Shown here: positions 35,545 through 44,489 of the stretch, one piece after another
How the letters are laid out: every line of letters begins with the position of its first letter
Numbering within the stretch: the stretch's first letter is position 1
DNA from: CAYGLF01 sp964350945
GTDB lineage: Bacteria > Chlamydiota > Chlamydiia > Chlamydiales > JAAZZY01
Length of the DNA stretch: 64,000 nucleotides
Direction: 5' to 3'
NCBI GenBank assembly: GCA_964350945.1
Contig: CAYGLF010000001.1
Span: forward strand, 62,001-126,000
The notes under the pieces: model-generated
Seen by the model: the letters and a program-made list of their open reading frames with translations, nothing else
What the model was told of the DNA's origin: nothing
Databases searched by the model: none
Made by a program: the position numbers and the translations under genes

Positions 35545-35570
35545 GGGTTATAATAAATTTCAATTTAAAT
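35545..35570 (-). promoter_or_regulatory. Shared promoter-like block upstream of paralog 1
   Basis: Reverse strand reads AAATTGAAATTTATTATAACCC. TTGAAA with TATAAC-like -10 sequence lies about 45 nt before the TTG start. Nearly the same block precedes paralogs 2 and 3 at the same distance. Confidence 0.55.
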
Positions 35571-35723
35571 TTGACAGTTGTTTTGGGCGCTTTTAATTAT
35601 TAAAAAGTCTCAAGAACACAATCACCATGCAAGATACTAGGCTCTTTTGGTGCAATTTTTTTTTTAAAAATTAGAAATGATCGAAAGCGCCAGATTTTTA
35701 GTAAGTTTCAAACTTATAATAAA

Positions 35724-37157
35724 CTACCCAAATGAAAACTGAGAAACCCTATCCCACTCTAGAGTGAGCTGAGCATCCGATCCCTGGGAGGCGCGGTACT
35801 CTTCCACCCTAGCTCGGAGACTAGTTAACTCTCCTCTAAGCTGCAAAGAATTACAACCTGGTTGATCCAGCTTCCTTCCAAGCTCATCCAAATCAGCTAG
35901 TAGTAAACCCCTTTCTGAAATTGCAGCTAATCCTGCTGCATCCGAATCTGCAAGACCTCCAAGTACAATAGGAACAAAATCATCAACCGACTCACCCGCT
36001 GACCCCGCACTTGGCCCATCTTCTACCGTTCGGACTGAAGCTCCTAAATCTTCTGAATTCACAGTGCGCGCCAGATGCCCATCCAAGCCTTTAGCTGCTA
36101 CACCTACTTCAACGAGGCGCTGTTCTTTTATAGTAGCAGGCGTTATCAGTGATCCTGCTGCCGCTAAGGCTACCACCCCATCAGCAACATCCCCTTGTTT
36201 TTTTTGCCATCTCACAGTAAAAGTTACGTTTCCGACCAAGTCGGTCGATTCTATAGGCGCAGAGTCAAGACCTACTGCTTTGGCTTTGATGCTTGCAAGA
36301 GCGCGTTGGCGAGCCCACTCATCACCAAACTCTTGTAAAGTTTTCCCATGACGCGTAACCACATAGGTTGCTGTCTCTGGTTCAAGAGCAGCTGCACAGG
36401 CTTCTAGACGTGGCAAACTCTCATCTTGATCGGGAGGGAGATCTCTTAAAGAAACTTTCTCAAATTCAGAAAATAAACTCTCGTGTGATCTAGCTCGAAC
36501 AATTCCTCTTTCACTTAATCTTGTAGGAGATCCTGGGGCGGACCTTGGACGGACGCGTATGGCTCTCCAATCAGAAACCTGTGAAGCCGCATCATCACGA
36601 ACTTCAGGATACGCAGCGACAGCTCCTTCTCCGAGCATCTTCCGTGTTAAATTGCCAAATCTTTGTGATCTCAAAGCTTCGGTTGCGCTATCAATGATGG
36701 GACGTTGAGAACCAGCTACACTTTTGCTGACAAAATCACGACCTTTATGAAACCACCCCCCAGCAAAATTCACAACAGATCCCGTCAGAGACAAAGCCGA
36801 TTCACTTAAAGTTCTCCTATGGCCGATTCGCCGACCAATATCAGCTTCAAGTAGGTGCGAATGCGCGACGAGCTCAGCAAGAGCTCCTTCAGCAGGCTCA
36901 TGCAGACTTTCACTACAAGTAAAGAGCCCCAGTAGGTTATCAGATTTTATTGCTCTTGCGGTAGTCAAAGTTTGGTATGCGCACTGTAGATGACGGATAT
37001 TGAGACCTTTGAAAGGAGCCTCAAGGGAACATACCGAACACTCTGTCCTAAAGACAGTTTCCTTGGGATTAAAGGGCCTGTAGCAGAAACGATCAGTGCA
37101 AGATGCACCTGGGTAATCGTCAGCAGAGGCAAAAACTGGAAACGAAGATGCGGTCAA
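35724..37157 (-). CDS. Paralog 2 of the tandem Cys/His-domain family
   Basis: 477 residues from a TTG at 37157 preceded by AAGGAG at 8 nt, the best ribosome binding site of the three. The eight Cys/His residues C20, C25, C40, C43, H56, C59, C81, H86 are intact. Residues about 95-235 are almost identical to paralog 1, including at the DNA level (36453-36875 versus 34799-35221), while the C-terminal 150 residues differ strongly and are Ala/Gly/Asp-rich. The VGNVTFTVRWQKK block is kept. This suggests recent duplication or gene conversion of the centre with free divergence of the tail. Function unknown. Confidence 0.75.
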   Translation of the reverse strand: MTASSFPVFASADDYPGASCTDRFCYRPFNPKETVFRTECSVCSLEAPFKGLNIRHLQCAYQTLTTARAIKSDNLLGLFTCSESLHEPAEGALAELVAHSHLLEADIGRRIGHRRTLSESALSLTGSVVNFAGGWFHKGRDFVSKSVAGSQRPIIDSATEALRSQRFGNLTRKMLGEGAVAAYPEVRDDAASQVSDWRAIRVRPRSAPGSPTRLSERGIVRARSHESLFSEFEKVSLRDLPPDQDESLPRLEACAAALEPETATYVVTRHGKTLQEFGDEWARQRALASIKAKAVGLDSAPIESTDLVGNVTFTVRWQKKQGDVADGVVALAAAGSLITPATIKEQRLVEVGVAAKGLDGHLARTVNSEDLGASVRTVEDGPSAGSAGESVDDFVPIVLGGLADSDAAGLAAISERGLLLADLDELGRKLDQPGCNSLQLRGELTSLRARVEEYRASQGSDAQLTLEWDRVSQFSFG

Positions 37158-37200
37158 TAGGGTATCTCCTTAAATAATGGGGTAACTAATTATTGGATGA

Positions 37201-37220
37201 GCTATGATAAATTTCAATTT
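37201..37220 (-). promoter_or_regulatory. Shared promoter-like block upstream of paralog 2
   Basis: Reverse strand reads AAATTGAAATTTATCATAGC, matching the blocks before paralogs 1 and 3 and about 44 nt before the TTG start. Confidence 0.55.
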
Positions 37221-37335
37221 GATAATTGCTTCAAGCGTCTTTTACACTTAGAAAACTTAACAAGAGAAACAATCTACAAGCTAATTTATTTGTTTAAATA
37301 CGGCTCTTAAAAATTGAATTCATTTTTACAGTTTT

Positions 37336-38940
37336 TTAATTCTCTAACATCCGATTTTCCAATTTCATCAAAAACTCATCTCTATACCAGCCAACAAAAC
37401 CGTCTGGTTTATAACTATTTTGATATTCATCAATCGAATGAAGAAGAGGGGTTAAATCTGCTTTAAGTGCCAATAGTTCCTCTGAATTCAGGTCTGGCTT
37501 CTCTATTCGACTTTTAAATGCCTCAATCTCACTAAAAAGCAAATCCCGAATTGATTTATTATTTTCAAGAGGGGCGTTCTTTCTGCTATCGATATTGATG
37601 CTACTTTCAGGCTGTGTAAGTCTAGATAATTCTGTTGCATCGGGCTGAGAAGCTGCCCCTACATGTGAAACTCCAATAGCTGAGGCAAGCTCTTTTTCTA
37701 CATTATATTCTCCCGAACTAGAGCCGTCATCGATTGTACCGAACGTGCTATGTGTAACAACAGATTTTTCAGATTGTTTATCCGAAATAGTTGGAGGTGA
37801 AGTAACTGACCCAAACTCATTTTCACTGTTAGCGCTCTCTGTTTTTTCCCATCGAACTGTAAAGGTCACATTTCCCACTAAATCTGTTGATTCAACGGGC
37901 TTAGTCGTAACGCCATGACTCCTACCCTTTTTAACAGCAAGATCATATTGACGCTTACGCTCGCTTTCAAATTCACTATGCGTTTTTCCCAAGCTCGTTA
38001 CCACATAGTTTGCAGACTCCACTTCACTGTAAACTTCAGCATGAGCAGATGGAGAAGATCTTCTTTGTCCTCGATGCAACTGAGGTAATTCGTCCATCGA
38101 AAGATGCTCAAATTGGGAAAAAACACTCTCAAGTGATTGAACACGTCGTAGAGCTCCTTGATTGGCTCCTGAGCGAACATTTACTTTTCCCCAACCCGAA
38201 AATTGTGAAAGAACCTCCGATTGAACGTCAATATGACTCAAGTTGTCTTGAGCCCCACTAGATAAAGCACTCTCGTGTGATTGGGCACGCCTTAGCCCTC
38301 TTTGATTCAATCTCGGCTGAACATCAACCTTCCTCCACTCTGAAAATTGTGAAAGAACATCAGATTGAACGTCAATATGCCTAAGATCTTCACGATCACC
38401 AGCAGGCTCATAATTGAAAAGCTTTCGACCTAAATTACCTAGGCTCTGTGATCTGAAAGCATCTCCTACAGAGGATTTTCCCGAATGCTGCGGCGAATGC
38501 AAGCTTTGATTCATCAGATGGCGACCTTTTTGGAACCACTGACTTGCTGTCTTGACTACAGAAGAAGTTAAAGCATGTACAGATGAGCTTAAGTCATTAG
38601 GAGCTTGAATCCTATGATTTATTTCGTTTTCAAGATCATAAGAGTTTTCTACAAGTACTGCAAGATTCTCTGCAATCGGTTCATGTAGGCCTTCTCCACA
38701 GGTAAAAAGCCCTAGTAAATTCTCTGAGCCAATGGTTCTCCCCGTCTTCAAAGTTTTTAAAGCGCAGTTTAGGTGGCGTATATTAAGACCTTTAAGCGGA
38801 CTCTCTTGACTGCAGACCCCACATTCTGTTTTGAAAACAGTTTCTTCAGCATCAAAACCCCTAGTGCAAAACTGTTGGGTGCAGCGCGCGTTTGGATAAT
38901 CTTTTGCAGATGCAAACACTGGAAAAGAGGAAGCAGACAA
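37336..38940 (-). CDS. Paralog 3 of the tandem Cys/His-domain family, with internal duplication
   Basis: 534 residues from the TTG at 38940, eight nt after GGAG (GGAGATACCAAA-TTG), the same start context as paralogs 1 and 2; a start 13 codons upstream lies before that site and is rejected. All eight Cys/His positions of the N-terminal domain are conserved. It is the most divergent copy. Residues 184-227 and 232-275 are a tandem duplication (period 48 residues) of the segment HIDVQS..LSQFSxWxKVxV..LRRxQSxES, which is single in the other copies. The VGNVTFTVRWEK block is present near residue 375. C-terminus helical. Function unknown. Confidence 0.75.
   Translation of the reverse strand: MSASSFPVFASAKDYPNARCTQQFCTRGFDAEETVFKTECGVCSQESPLKGLNIRHLNCALKTLKTGRTIGSENLLGLFTCGEGLHEPIAENLAVLVENSYDLENEINHRIQAPNDLSSSVHALTSSVVKTASQWFQKGRHLMNQSLHSPQHSGKSSVGDAFRSQSLGNLGRKLFNYEPAGDREDLRHIDVQSDVLSQFSEWRKVDVQPRLNQRGLRRAQSHESALSSGAQDNLSHIDVQSEVLSQFSGWGKVNVRSGANQGALRRVQSLESVFSQFEHLSMDELPQLHRGQRRSSPSAHAEVYSEVESANYVVTSLGKTHSEFESERKRQYDLAVKKGRSHGVTTKPVESTDLVGNVTFTVRWEKTESANSENEFGSVTSPPTISDKQSEKSVVTHSTFGTIDDGSSSGEYNVEKELASAIGVSHVGAASQPDATELSRLTQPESSINIDSRKNAPLENNKSIRDLLFSEIEAFKSRIEKPDLNSEELLALKADLTPLLHSIDEYQNSYKPDGFVGWYRDEFLMKLENRMLEN
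38116..38391. repeat. Tandem 144-bp duplication inside paralog 3
   Basis: Two units, 38260-38391 and 38116-38247, encode the same ~44-residue segment with HIDVQSxVLSQFS and LRRxQSxES. The 144-bp period keeps the frame. The units have diverged at many positions, so the duplication is not very recent. Confidence 0.8.
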
Positions 38941-38982
38941 TTTGGTATCTCCATAAATAAATAGGGACAGATTATTCAAGGA

Positions 38983-39006
38983 GCTATGATAAATTTCAAT
39001 TTGAAT
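38983..39006 (-). promoter_or_regulatory. Shared promoter-like block upstream of paralog 3
   Basis: Reverse strand reads CAAATTGAAATTTATCATAGC. It overlaps the last codons of the upstream phospholipase-D-fold gene, so the element has been kept inside coding sequence. Same block as before paralogs 1 and 2. Confidence 0.55.
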
Positions 39007-39970
39007 TTGACAATTGCTTGATATATTTTTGCATCATTTCTTGCTGCTCTATAGAAAGTGAATCAAAAATAAAAAAGCTTTCAGCATTTTTTGAAAATGC
39101 ACGACTAGACCAGTTGGGCGATCCATTGAGTAAAACTTTGGAATCACAGAGCATAAACTTATGATGTAAAAGCTTGTTGGTTGGATTTTGACAAAGCTTA
39201 ACTCCTGCCTGCTTGAGTTTATGAAGCACTTTAAGCCCAAAACTATCAAGTCCTCCCTGATGAAAAAAAGTTACCTCAATCCCTTTCAAGCTTGCACTAA
39301 CTAAAGCATCAGCTAGCTTGTGATTGGTAAATCCAGCATTGGCTACAAAAATGGTTTTTTGAGCACTTTGGATCATTTTTTCAATTCTCTTTAGCGCCAG
39401 TACATTTTGTTTTGCCTCATTACTAGCAAGTTTACCCTCACTAGCAGGCAAGTGCCAATACTCAATTTCCATTGGACCTAATGATTCTTTAATTTGATAT
39501 GAGGATGCTTTTTTTTCCTTTAAAGCTCCTTGCATTTGGTTTGCAAAAGTTGAACTTTTGAAAAGATGATATAAGTTCAATTGCTTGTTAAAACCAGAAT
39601 TTGTGAAATTTCCAGAAGCTGACCAAATTGTATTATTATCTATAATGGCTGTTTTGTGGTGATAATGACCTTCTACCTCATCCATTTGCAATGAGATATT
39701 AATGTTACCATCTAGTGATTGCCATAGATCCATTCCACAGTGGTTGCTATCAATATTGATGTTGATTCGAATTCCTTCTGAAGCTTTGCGATTGAGAACC
39801 TCAATAAGATCTTTTGAGCTCAAACTAAATGTATACAAGTCAATAGTCTCCTGGGCATTTTCAAGAGCTTGCAATAAAGGCTCAAGCGCCTTTTCTGCAT
39901 AAAAAAGTTCCATCGAAGGGGGGGTGACATTTTTTAAACTAGAAGTTGAAAAATGGGTTAACTGACTCAT
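38996..39970 (-). CDS. Phospholipase D-fold (HKD) family protein
   Basis: 324 residues with two HKD half-sites: HHKTAIIDNNTIWSASGNFTNSGF near residue 128 and HHKFMLCDSKVLLNGSPNWSSRAF near 268. The pairing of two HxKxxxxD motifs with downstream SGN/SPN residues is that of the phospholipase D/nuclease superfamily, which cleaves or transfers phosphodiesters of lipids or nucleic acids. No signal peptide or membrane span, unlike the second member at 56.6 kb. Chlamydiae typically carry several such genes. Substrate unknown. Divergent from sctU. Confidence 0.88.
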   Translation of the reverse strand: MSQLTHFSTSSLKNVTPPSMELFYAEKALEPLLQALENAQETIDLYTFSLSSKDLIEVLNRKASEGIRININIDSNHCGMDLWQSLDGNINISLQMDEVEGHYHHKTAIIDNNTIWSASGNFTNSGFNKQLNLYHLFKSSTFANQMQGALKEKKASSYQIKESLGPMEIEYWHLPASEGKLASNEAKQNVLALKRIEKMIQSAQKTIFVANAGFTNHKLADALVSASLKGIEVTFFHQGGLDSFGLKVLHKLKQAGVKLCQNPTNKLLHHKFMLCDSKVLLNGSPNWSSRAFSKNAESFFIFDSLSIEQQEMMQKYIKQLSNSN

Positions 39971-40135
39971 AACAAAAACCTATTTTACTCATATTTAATA
40001 GTTTATATTATAACAACCCATACTTTTCGCTACAACTATTTTAAGGGTTTCCATCCTAAAATATGAGGTGATTTTAAGGTTGCCAATGTTTTTTGCTTCG
40101 GGTAGATTAAAAAAATTACTACCTAATGAAGAGCC

Positions 40136-41191
40136 ATGGCTGAAAAGAGTGAAAAGGCGACCCCGAAGAAGCTGCGGGATGCTCGAAAGAAAGGCCAGGT
40201 GGCCAAATCTCAAGACTTTCCCGCAGCGTTTACCTTCATCGTTGCCATAGCGACCGTTTTATCAATGTCGAAGAAAATTGCAGAAGAGATTACCACCTTT
40301 ATTCGGGGTGCTTTTGTAGCTTTTCGCGGCGCGAGCGATTTAAACTCCGTTTTAATTAATTATTTGTCAGCTGCCCTACAAATCATCCTAAAAGTCAGTT
40401 TACCTATTTTACTGATTACGGTTTGTGTAGGCGTTTTGTGCAATATGCTGATTGTGGGGCCCCTTTTCTCTTTTGAAGCCCTCAAGCCTGACCTGAAAAG
40501 GTTGAACCCCATTCAAAATTTAAAATCAAAATTTAAACTTAAAACACTTGTCGAGCTTATCAAACAAATTTTGAAAATTAGTGGAGTCATCCTCATTATT
40601 TATTTTACAGTACGCCATGACATTCAAGAGGTCATTTTTGGAGCGGCCGTCCCTCCAATAGCAAGCGCGCTGATTTTTAATTACTTTTTAGTCAAAGTCA
40701 TTGTCCGTGTTGGTATTTTTTTTATTGCAATTGCACTTTTTGATGTCATATATCAAAAAATGAACTTCGCTAAAGAAATGAAAATGGAAAAATTCGAAGT
40801 TAAACAAGAATATAAAGATACGGAGGGAGACCCTCACATAAAAGGTCGTCGTCGACAAATTGGGCAAGAAATTGCTTATGAAGAAGGTTCTGTAAAAAAT
40901 ACACGTAAAGCTAAAGCAGTTATTACAAACCCGACGCACTACGCCGTTGCCTTCGAATATGAGGAAGATAAAATGCCTGCTCCCATCATTTTGGTAAAAG
41001 GTCGCAATAAAACGGCCGAGATGATAATACGAGAAGCGGAAGCACATGCAATTCCGATTGTAAGAAATGTCCCCTTAGCCCAAACGTTATTTAAGACAGG
41101 TTCTGTAGGACAATATATTCCAAAAGAAACATATGAAGCGGTTGCTGAGATATTGAAATGGCTCGCTTCACTAGAGAGAGACACGCTATAA
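40136..41191 (+). CDS. sctU: Type III secretion export apparatus switch protein SctU (CdsU/YscU)
   Basis: 351 residues. Four membrane spans (about residues 28-205) after the conserved MAEKSEKATPKKLRDARKKGQVAKS, then the cytoplasmic domain with the self-cleavage motif NPTH (in AVITNPTHYAVAFEY, near residue 265). Cleavage there switches substrate class from needle to translocators/effectors. Its stop is followed directly by the sctV ATG. First gene of sctU-sctV-copN-chaperone, the order of the C. trachomatis locus. FlhB similarity is expected, but neighbours argue for a secretion, not flagellar, role. Confidence 0.96.
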   Translation: MAEKSEKATPKKLRDARKKGQVAKSQDFPAAFTFIVAIATVLSMSKKIAEEITTFIRGAFVAFRGASDLNSVLINYLSAALQIILKVSLPILLITVCVGVLCNMLIVGPLFSFEALKPDLKRLNPIQNLKSKFKLKTLVELIKQILKISGVILIIYFTVRHDIQEVIFGAAVPPIASALIFNYFLVKVIVRVGIFFIAIALFDVIYQKMNFAKEMKMEKFEVKQEYKDTEGDPHIKGRRRQIGQEIAYEEGSVKNTRKAKAVITNPTHYAVAFEYEEDKMPAPIILVKGRNKTAEMIIREAEAHAIPIVRNVPLAQTLFKTGSVGQYIPKETYEAVAEILKWLASLERDTL

Positions 41192-43333
41192 ATGAAAAAT
41201 TTATTTCAAATATTTAACAGTTTTTTTGCCGGTGAAGGCGTTTTAAAGAAGCTGACAAAGTCATCCGATATCATCCTAGCATTATTTATCATCGGTATTA
41301 TTACGATGATTATCTTGCCGGTTCCTCCGCATCTTATCGATGTCTTATTAGCTATTAACTTAATGGTTGCCATTACTCTCGTAATGGTCTCTCTTTATAT
41401 CCCGAGTGCGATAGAACTTTCAATGTTCCCCTCCATCCTGCTGATCACCACTCTTTACCGTTTAGGGATTAATATTGCCTCTACTCGCCAGATTCTACTG
41501 CATGCCTATGCGGGTGACATTATTGAGGCATTTGGTGAGTTCGTGGTTGGTGGGAACTATGTTGTGGGGGGGGTAATCTTTTTGATTATCACTCTTGTCC
41601 AATTTATCGTGATCACCAAAGGGGCTGAGCGTGTTGCCGAAGTAGCTGCCCGCTTCCGCTTAGATGCGATGCCTGGAAAACAAATGAGTATTGATGCCGA
41701 TATGCGAGCGGGAACCATTGATGCGAACCAAGCACGTGATAAACGCCTCCTTCTAACAAAGGAGAGTGAACTTTATGGTTCGATGGATGGTGCTATGAAG
41801 TTCGTTAAAGGGGATGCTATTGCAGGGATTGTGATCACATTGATTAACGTCATTGGGGGGTTGATTATTGGAGTTGCTCAGCATGGAATGAGCGCAAGTC
41901 AAGCAGCCAAGACGTATTCTCTTTTATCTATTGGAGATGGACTCGTCTCTCAGGTGCCTGCTATCTTAATTGCAGTCACTGCAGGGATTGTCACCACGCG
42001 TGTATCTAGCACTCATAAAGATCGTAACCTTGGGAGTGAAATTGCAAGCCAGGTGCTCACTCAACCCAAGGCACTTTTACTAGCAGCTTTTGTTCTGCTT
42101 GCTATCGGCTCTATTAGAGCATTCCCTTTTTGGCCTTTTGCTTTACTTTCAGTAGCTTTAGGATCTGCAGGAGTAGGGTTGATACGTGCAGGAAAAAAGC
42201 AACTGGCTAAAGAAGCTGCAGGTATTGCTGCTGGAACCATGTCAACCTCAGTTGATGGTCATGAAGTAATGGCAGGAGAGAGTTCAGCTGACTATGCACT
42301 GACAGTACCCATTATTTTAGAATTGGGCGGTTCGATTAGTAAAATCATCCAAACGGACAAAAAAAACAAGAAAGTCACCCATATAGAAGCGATGATTCCA
42401 CGCATGCGGCACGCATTGTATCAAGATTTAGGGATTCGCTTTCCTGGAGTTCATGTACGCTATAATTCCCCTAATTTACAAGAGGATGAGTACGCAATTT
42501 TACTCAACGAAGTCCCTATCAATCGGGGCCAAATTATTCAGGGTCATTTTTTAACCAATGAAACTGAAGAGACTCTAAAGCGCTATAATATCCCTTTTAC
42601 CACCTACAGTAACTCTTTAGGCATGCCCGCATTTTGGGTAGAAGAGAAGCAAAAGAAAGTTTTAGATAAAGCGCACATTAAATACTGGAGCACCATTGAA
42701 GTTGTTATTTTACATCTCTCTTACTTTTTCCGCCATTACGCCTCTGAGTTTATGGGAATTCAAGAAGTACGGGCAATGCTCGAATTTGTAGAGAAAAACT
42801 ACCCTGACCTCGTCCGCGAGGTTACGCGATTAATACCACTACAAAAGCTCACTGAAATTTTCAAACGATTGGTCCAGGAGCAAATTTCGGTAAAGGACCT
42901 CAAAACAATTATGGAGTCTTTAAGTGAATGGGCTCAAAGTGAAAAAGACACGGTCCTTTTAACTGAATATGTCCGAGGCTCTTTAAAGCGTTATATCAGC
43001 TATAAACACTCTCAAGGTCAATCAACGATTTCTGTATATCTATTAGATCCTGAAATTGAAGATATGATTCGTGGGGGGATCAAGCAGACATCTGCTGGCT
43101 CTTATATTGCACTCGACCCTGACTCCACCCAACTTATTTTACAGGCCATGCGAAAAACTATTTTGCCTCCTCAATCGGGTGGACAACCTCCTGTTTTGGT
43201 AACAACGGTAGATGTCAGACGCTTTGTACGCAAGCTAGTAGAGGCTGACTTTCCCTTTTTATCAGTGATGTCTTTCCAAGAGATTGTACCTGAAATTAAA
43301 GTGCAGCCTTTAGGGCGCGTACAAATAACCTAG
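41192..43333 (+). CDS. sctV: Type III secretion export gate protein SctV (CdsV/LcrD)
   Basis: 713 residues. About eight membrane spans in the first 330 residues, including the family signature RLGINIASTRQILLHAYAGDIIEAFGEFVVGGNYVVG region and the conserved FHIPEP-equivalent loop ARFRLDAMPGKQMSIDADMRAG. The C-terminal ~350 residues form the cytoplasmic ring that receives chaperone-effector complexes. Starts immediately at the sctU stop. Confidence 0.96.
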   Translation: MKNLFQIFNSFFAGEGVLKKLTKSSDIILALFIIGIITMIILPVPPHLIDVLLAINLMVAITLVMVSLYIPSAIELSMFPSILLITTLYRLGINIASTRQILLHAYAGDIIEAFGEFVVGGNYVVGGVIFLIITLVQFIVITKGAERVAEVAARFRLDAMPGKQMSIDADMRAGTIDANQARDKRLLLTKESELYGSMDGAMKFVKGDAIAGIVITLINVIGGLIIGVAQHGMSASQAAKTYSLLSIGDGLVSQVPAILIAVTAGIVTTRVSSTHKDRNLGSEIASQVLTQPKALLLAAFVLLAIGSIRAFPFWPFALLSVALGSAGVGLIRAGKKQLAKEAAGIAAGTMSTSVDGHEVMAGESSADYALTVPIILELGGSISKIIQTDKKNKKVTHIEAMIPRMRHALYQDLGIRFPGVHVRYNSPNLQEDEYAILLNEVPINRGQIIQGHFLTNETEETLKRYNIPFTTYSNSLGMPAFWVEEKQKKVLDKAHIKYWSTIEVVILHLSYFFRHYASEFMGIQEVRAMLEFVEKNYPDLVREVTRLIPLQKLTEIFKRLVQEQISVKDLKTIMESLSEWAQSEKDTVLLTEYVRGSLKRYISYKHSQGQSTISVYLLDPEIEDMIRGGIKQTSAGSYIALDPDSTQLILQAMRKTILPPQSGGQPPVLVTTVDVRRFVRKLVEADFPFLSVMSFQEIVPEIKVQPLGRVQIT

Positions 43334-43343
43334 AGAATTTTCT

Positions 43344-44489
43344 ATGAGTTTTTCTAATCCTGGAGTCAATCCCGTTTCTCTAAAGCGCCAGGCAGCTTTA
43401 GAACAAGAAATGCGCCGCATGGCTCGTCAAGAACTTAGCCAAGAAGATTTTATGTTTACAGTCGATGAGGGCAACCAGTATATCGCTTCTCTGATAGACA
43501 AGGAAATGAAAAATAAAGCTAAAACGCTTGAGCAACGCGCGACAAAAGAAGGAGAAACCAATAAAGCAAGTCCTCTTTTTGGAATGGAAGAGACCGATGT
43601 ATTGCCTTCAAAAGAAGGAAAGCTCAATCCCGAGCTCGATGTAAAAACACTACTCATCCTCAAGGCAAATATATCTGAGAATGACTCTGCTGATGAGGTT
43701 TTAAAAAAAGTTCTAGATGTATACCCTGATTTTTCTACAGCTGATGACGCCCTTGATTATTTAGAGAAAATTTCCAATGATGAGCAAATTCGGCAGGTAA
43801 GAGAAGCACGCTCTGATTTTAACAAAAATTTCTCAAGAGAAATCATTGCGGGTAAAAATATTTCTCAAGAGGCTCTTGCATTTTCAGCGCAAGGACTTGG
43901 TAGTGCAAATGCTCTTAGAGATTTATATCGTGATATTACAGGAACTCCCAGAACTCCTAACAAGTTATTTGAAGAACTATCACAACTTTTTCCCTTTAAA
44001 AAATTGAACAAAATTATTAAATTTTTGCTCAATTCTTTGGGAAGAGATCTAAAAAATAAAGGCCCATCAATCCCCAAGCCGCTCCTATTTCGACTGATGA
44101 CAGAAACACGTAGCTTACAAGCTATTTTAGCAGTTTATCTATTTTTTAAAGATCGTATGAATATCATTTATCGTGGATTTGACAAACACGATTTATATTT
44201 TCCCAAAGAACTCTCATTTGAGATGATGGCTCGTCTTTTTATGGAACTGATTGACGAGCGCTATCCTTCCCCTGTAAAAATAATTAAAATGTGTCAACGC
44301 ATGGATATTGATCAAGAAATTATAGCTCAAATCCTCGTGCTCACTCAATTTAGAGATGCTGTTCGCAATGTCGCCCCTAAATTATACCGCAACCAGCAAC
44401 ACCGGCAAGAACTTCTCAATGCCTATATGGACGCCCTTGAAGAACTCGATGAAGCTTTAGAAGAAGAGGAAGAGGAGGAGTCTGAATGA
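43344..44489 (+). CDS. copN: Type III secretion gatekeeper CopN (SctW/YopN family)
   Basis: 381 residues. Position between sctV and a small chaperone gene, and an N-terminus of the type SLKRQAALEQEMRRMARQELSQEDFMFTVDEGNQY, identify the gatekeeper that blocks effector export until contact. In Chlamydia CopN is itself secreted and binds tubulin. The middle holds the HrpJ-type helical domain and residues ~290-365 the TyeA-like domain. C-terminus strongly acidic (EELDEALEEEEEEESE). Overlaps the next gene by 4 nt (ATGA). Confidence 0.9.
   Translation: MSFSNPGVNPVSLKRQAALEQEMRRMARQELSQEDFMFTVDEGNQYIASLIDKEMKNKAKTLEQRATKEGETNKASPLFGMEETDVLPSKEGKLNPELDVKTLLILKANISENDSADEVLKKVLDVYPDFSTADDALDYLEKISNDEQIRQVREARSDFNKNFSREIIAGKNISQEALAFSAQGLGSANALRDLYRDITGTPRTPNKLFEELSQLFPFKKLNKIIKFLLNSLGRDLKNKGPSIPKPLLFRLMTETRSLQAILAVYLFFKDRMNIIYRGFDKHDLYFPKELSFEMMARLFMELIDERYPSPVKIIKMCQRMDIDQEIIAQILVLTQFRDAVRNVAPKLYRNQQHRQELLNAYMDALEELDEALEEEEEEESE

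Noticed and set aside
34070..38940. Calling the paralogs definite RING ubiquitin ligases
   Set aside because: The pair order and spacing (first pair C-x4-C, last pair C-x4-H, 21-residue gap) do not match the classical RING consensus; only a metal-binding domain is supported.
38941..38979. Longer start of paralog 3 (13 extra residues)
   Set aside because: It lies upstream of the GGAG site and is not shared by paralogs 1 and 2.
40688..41047. 119-codon antisense frame opposite sctU
   Set aside because: Phe/Asn-rich low-complexity translation typical of the antisense of a real membrane-protein gene; sctU is unambiguous.
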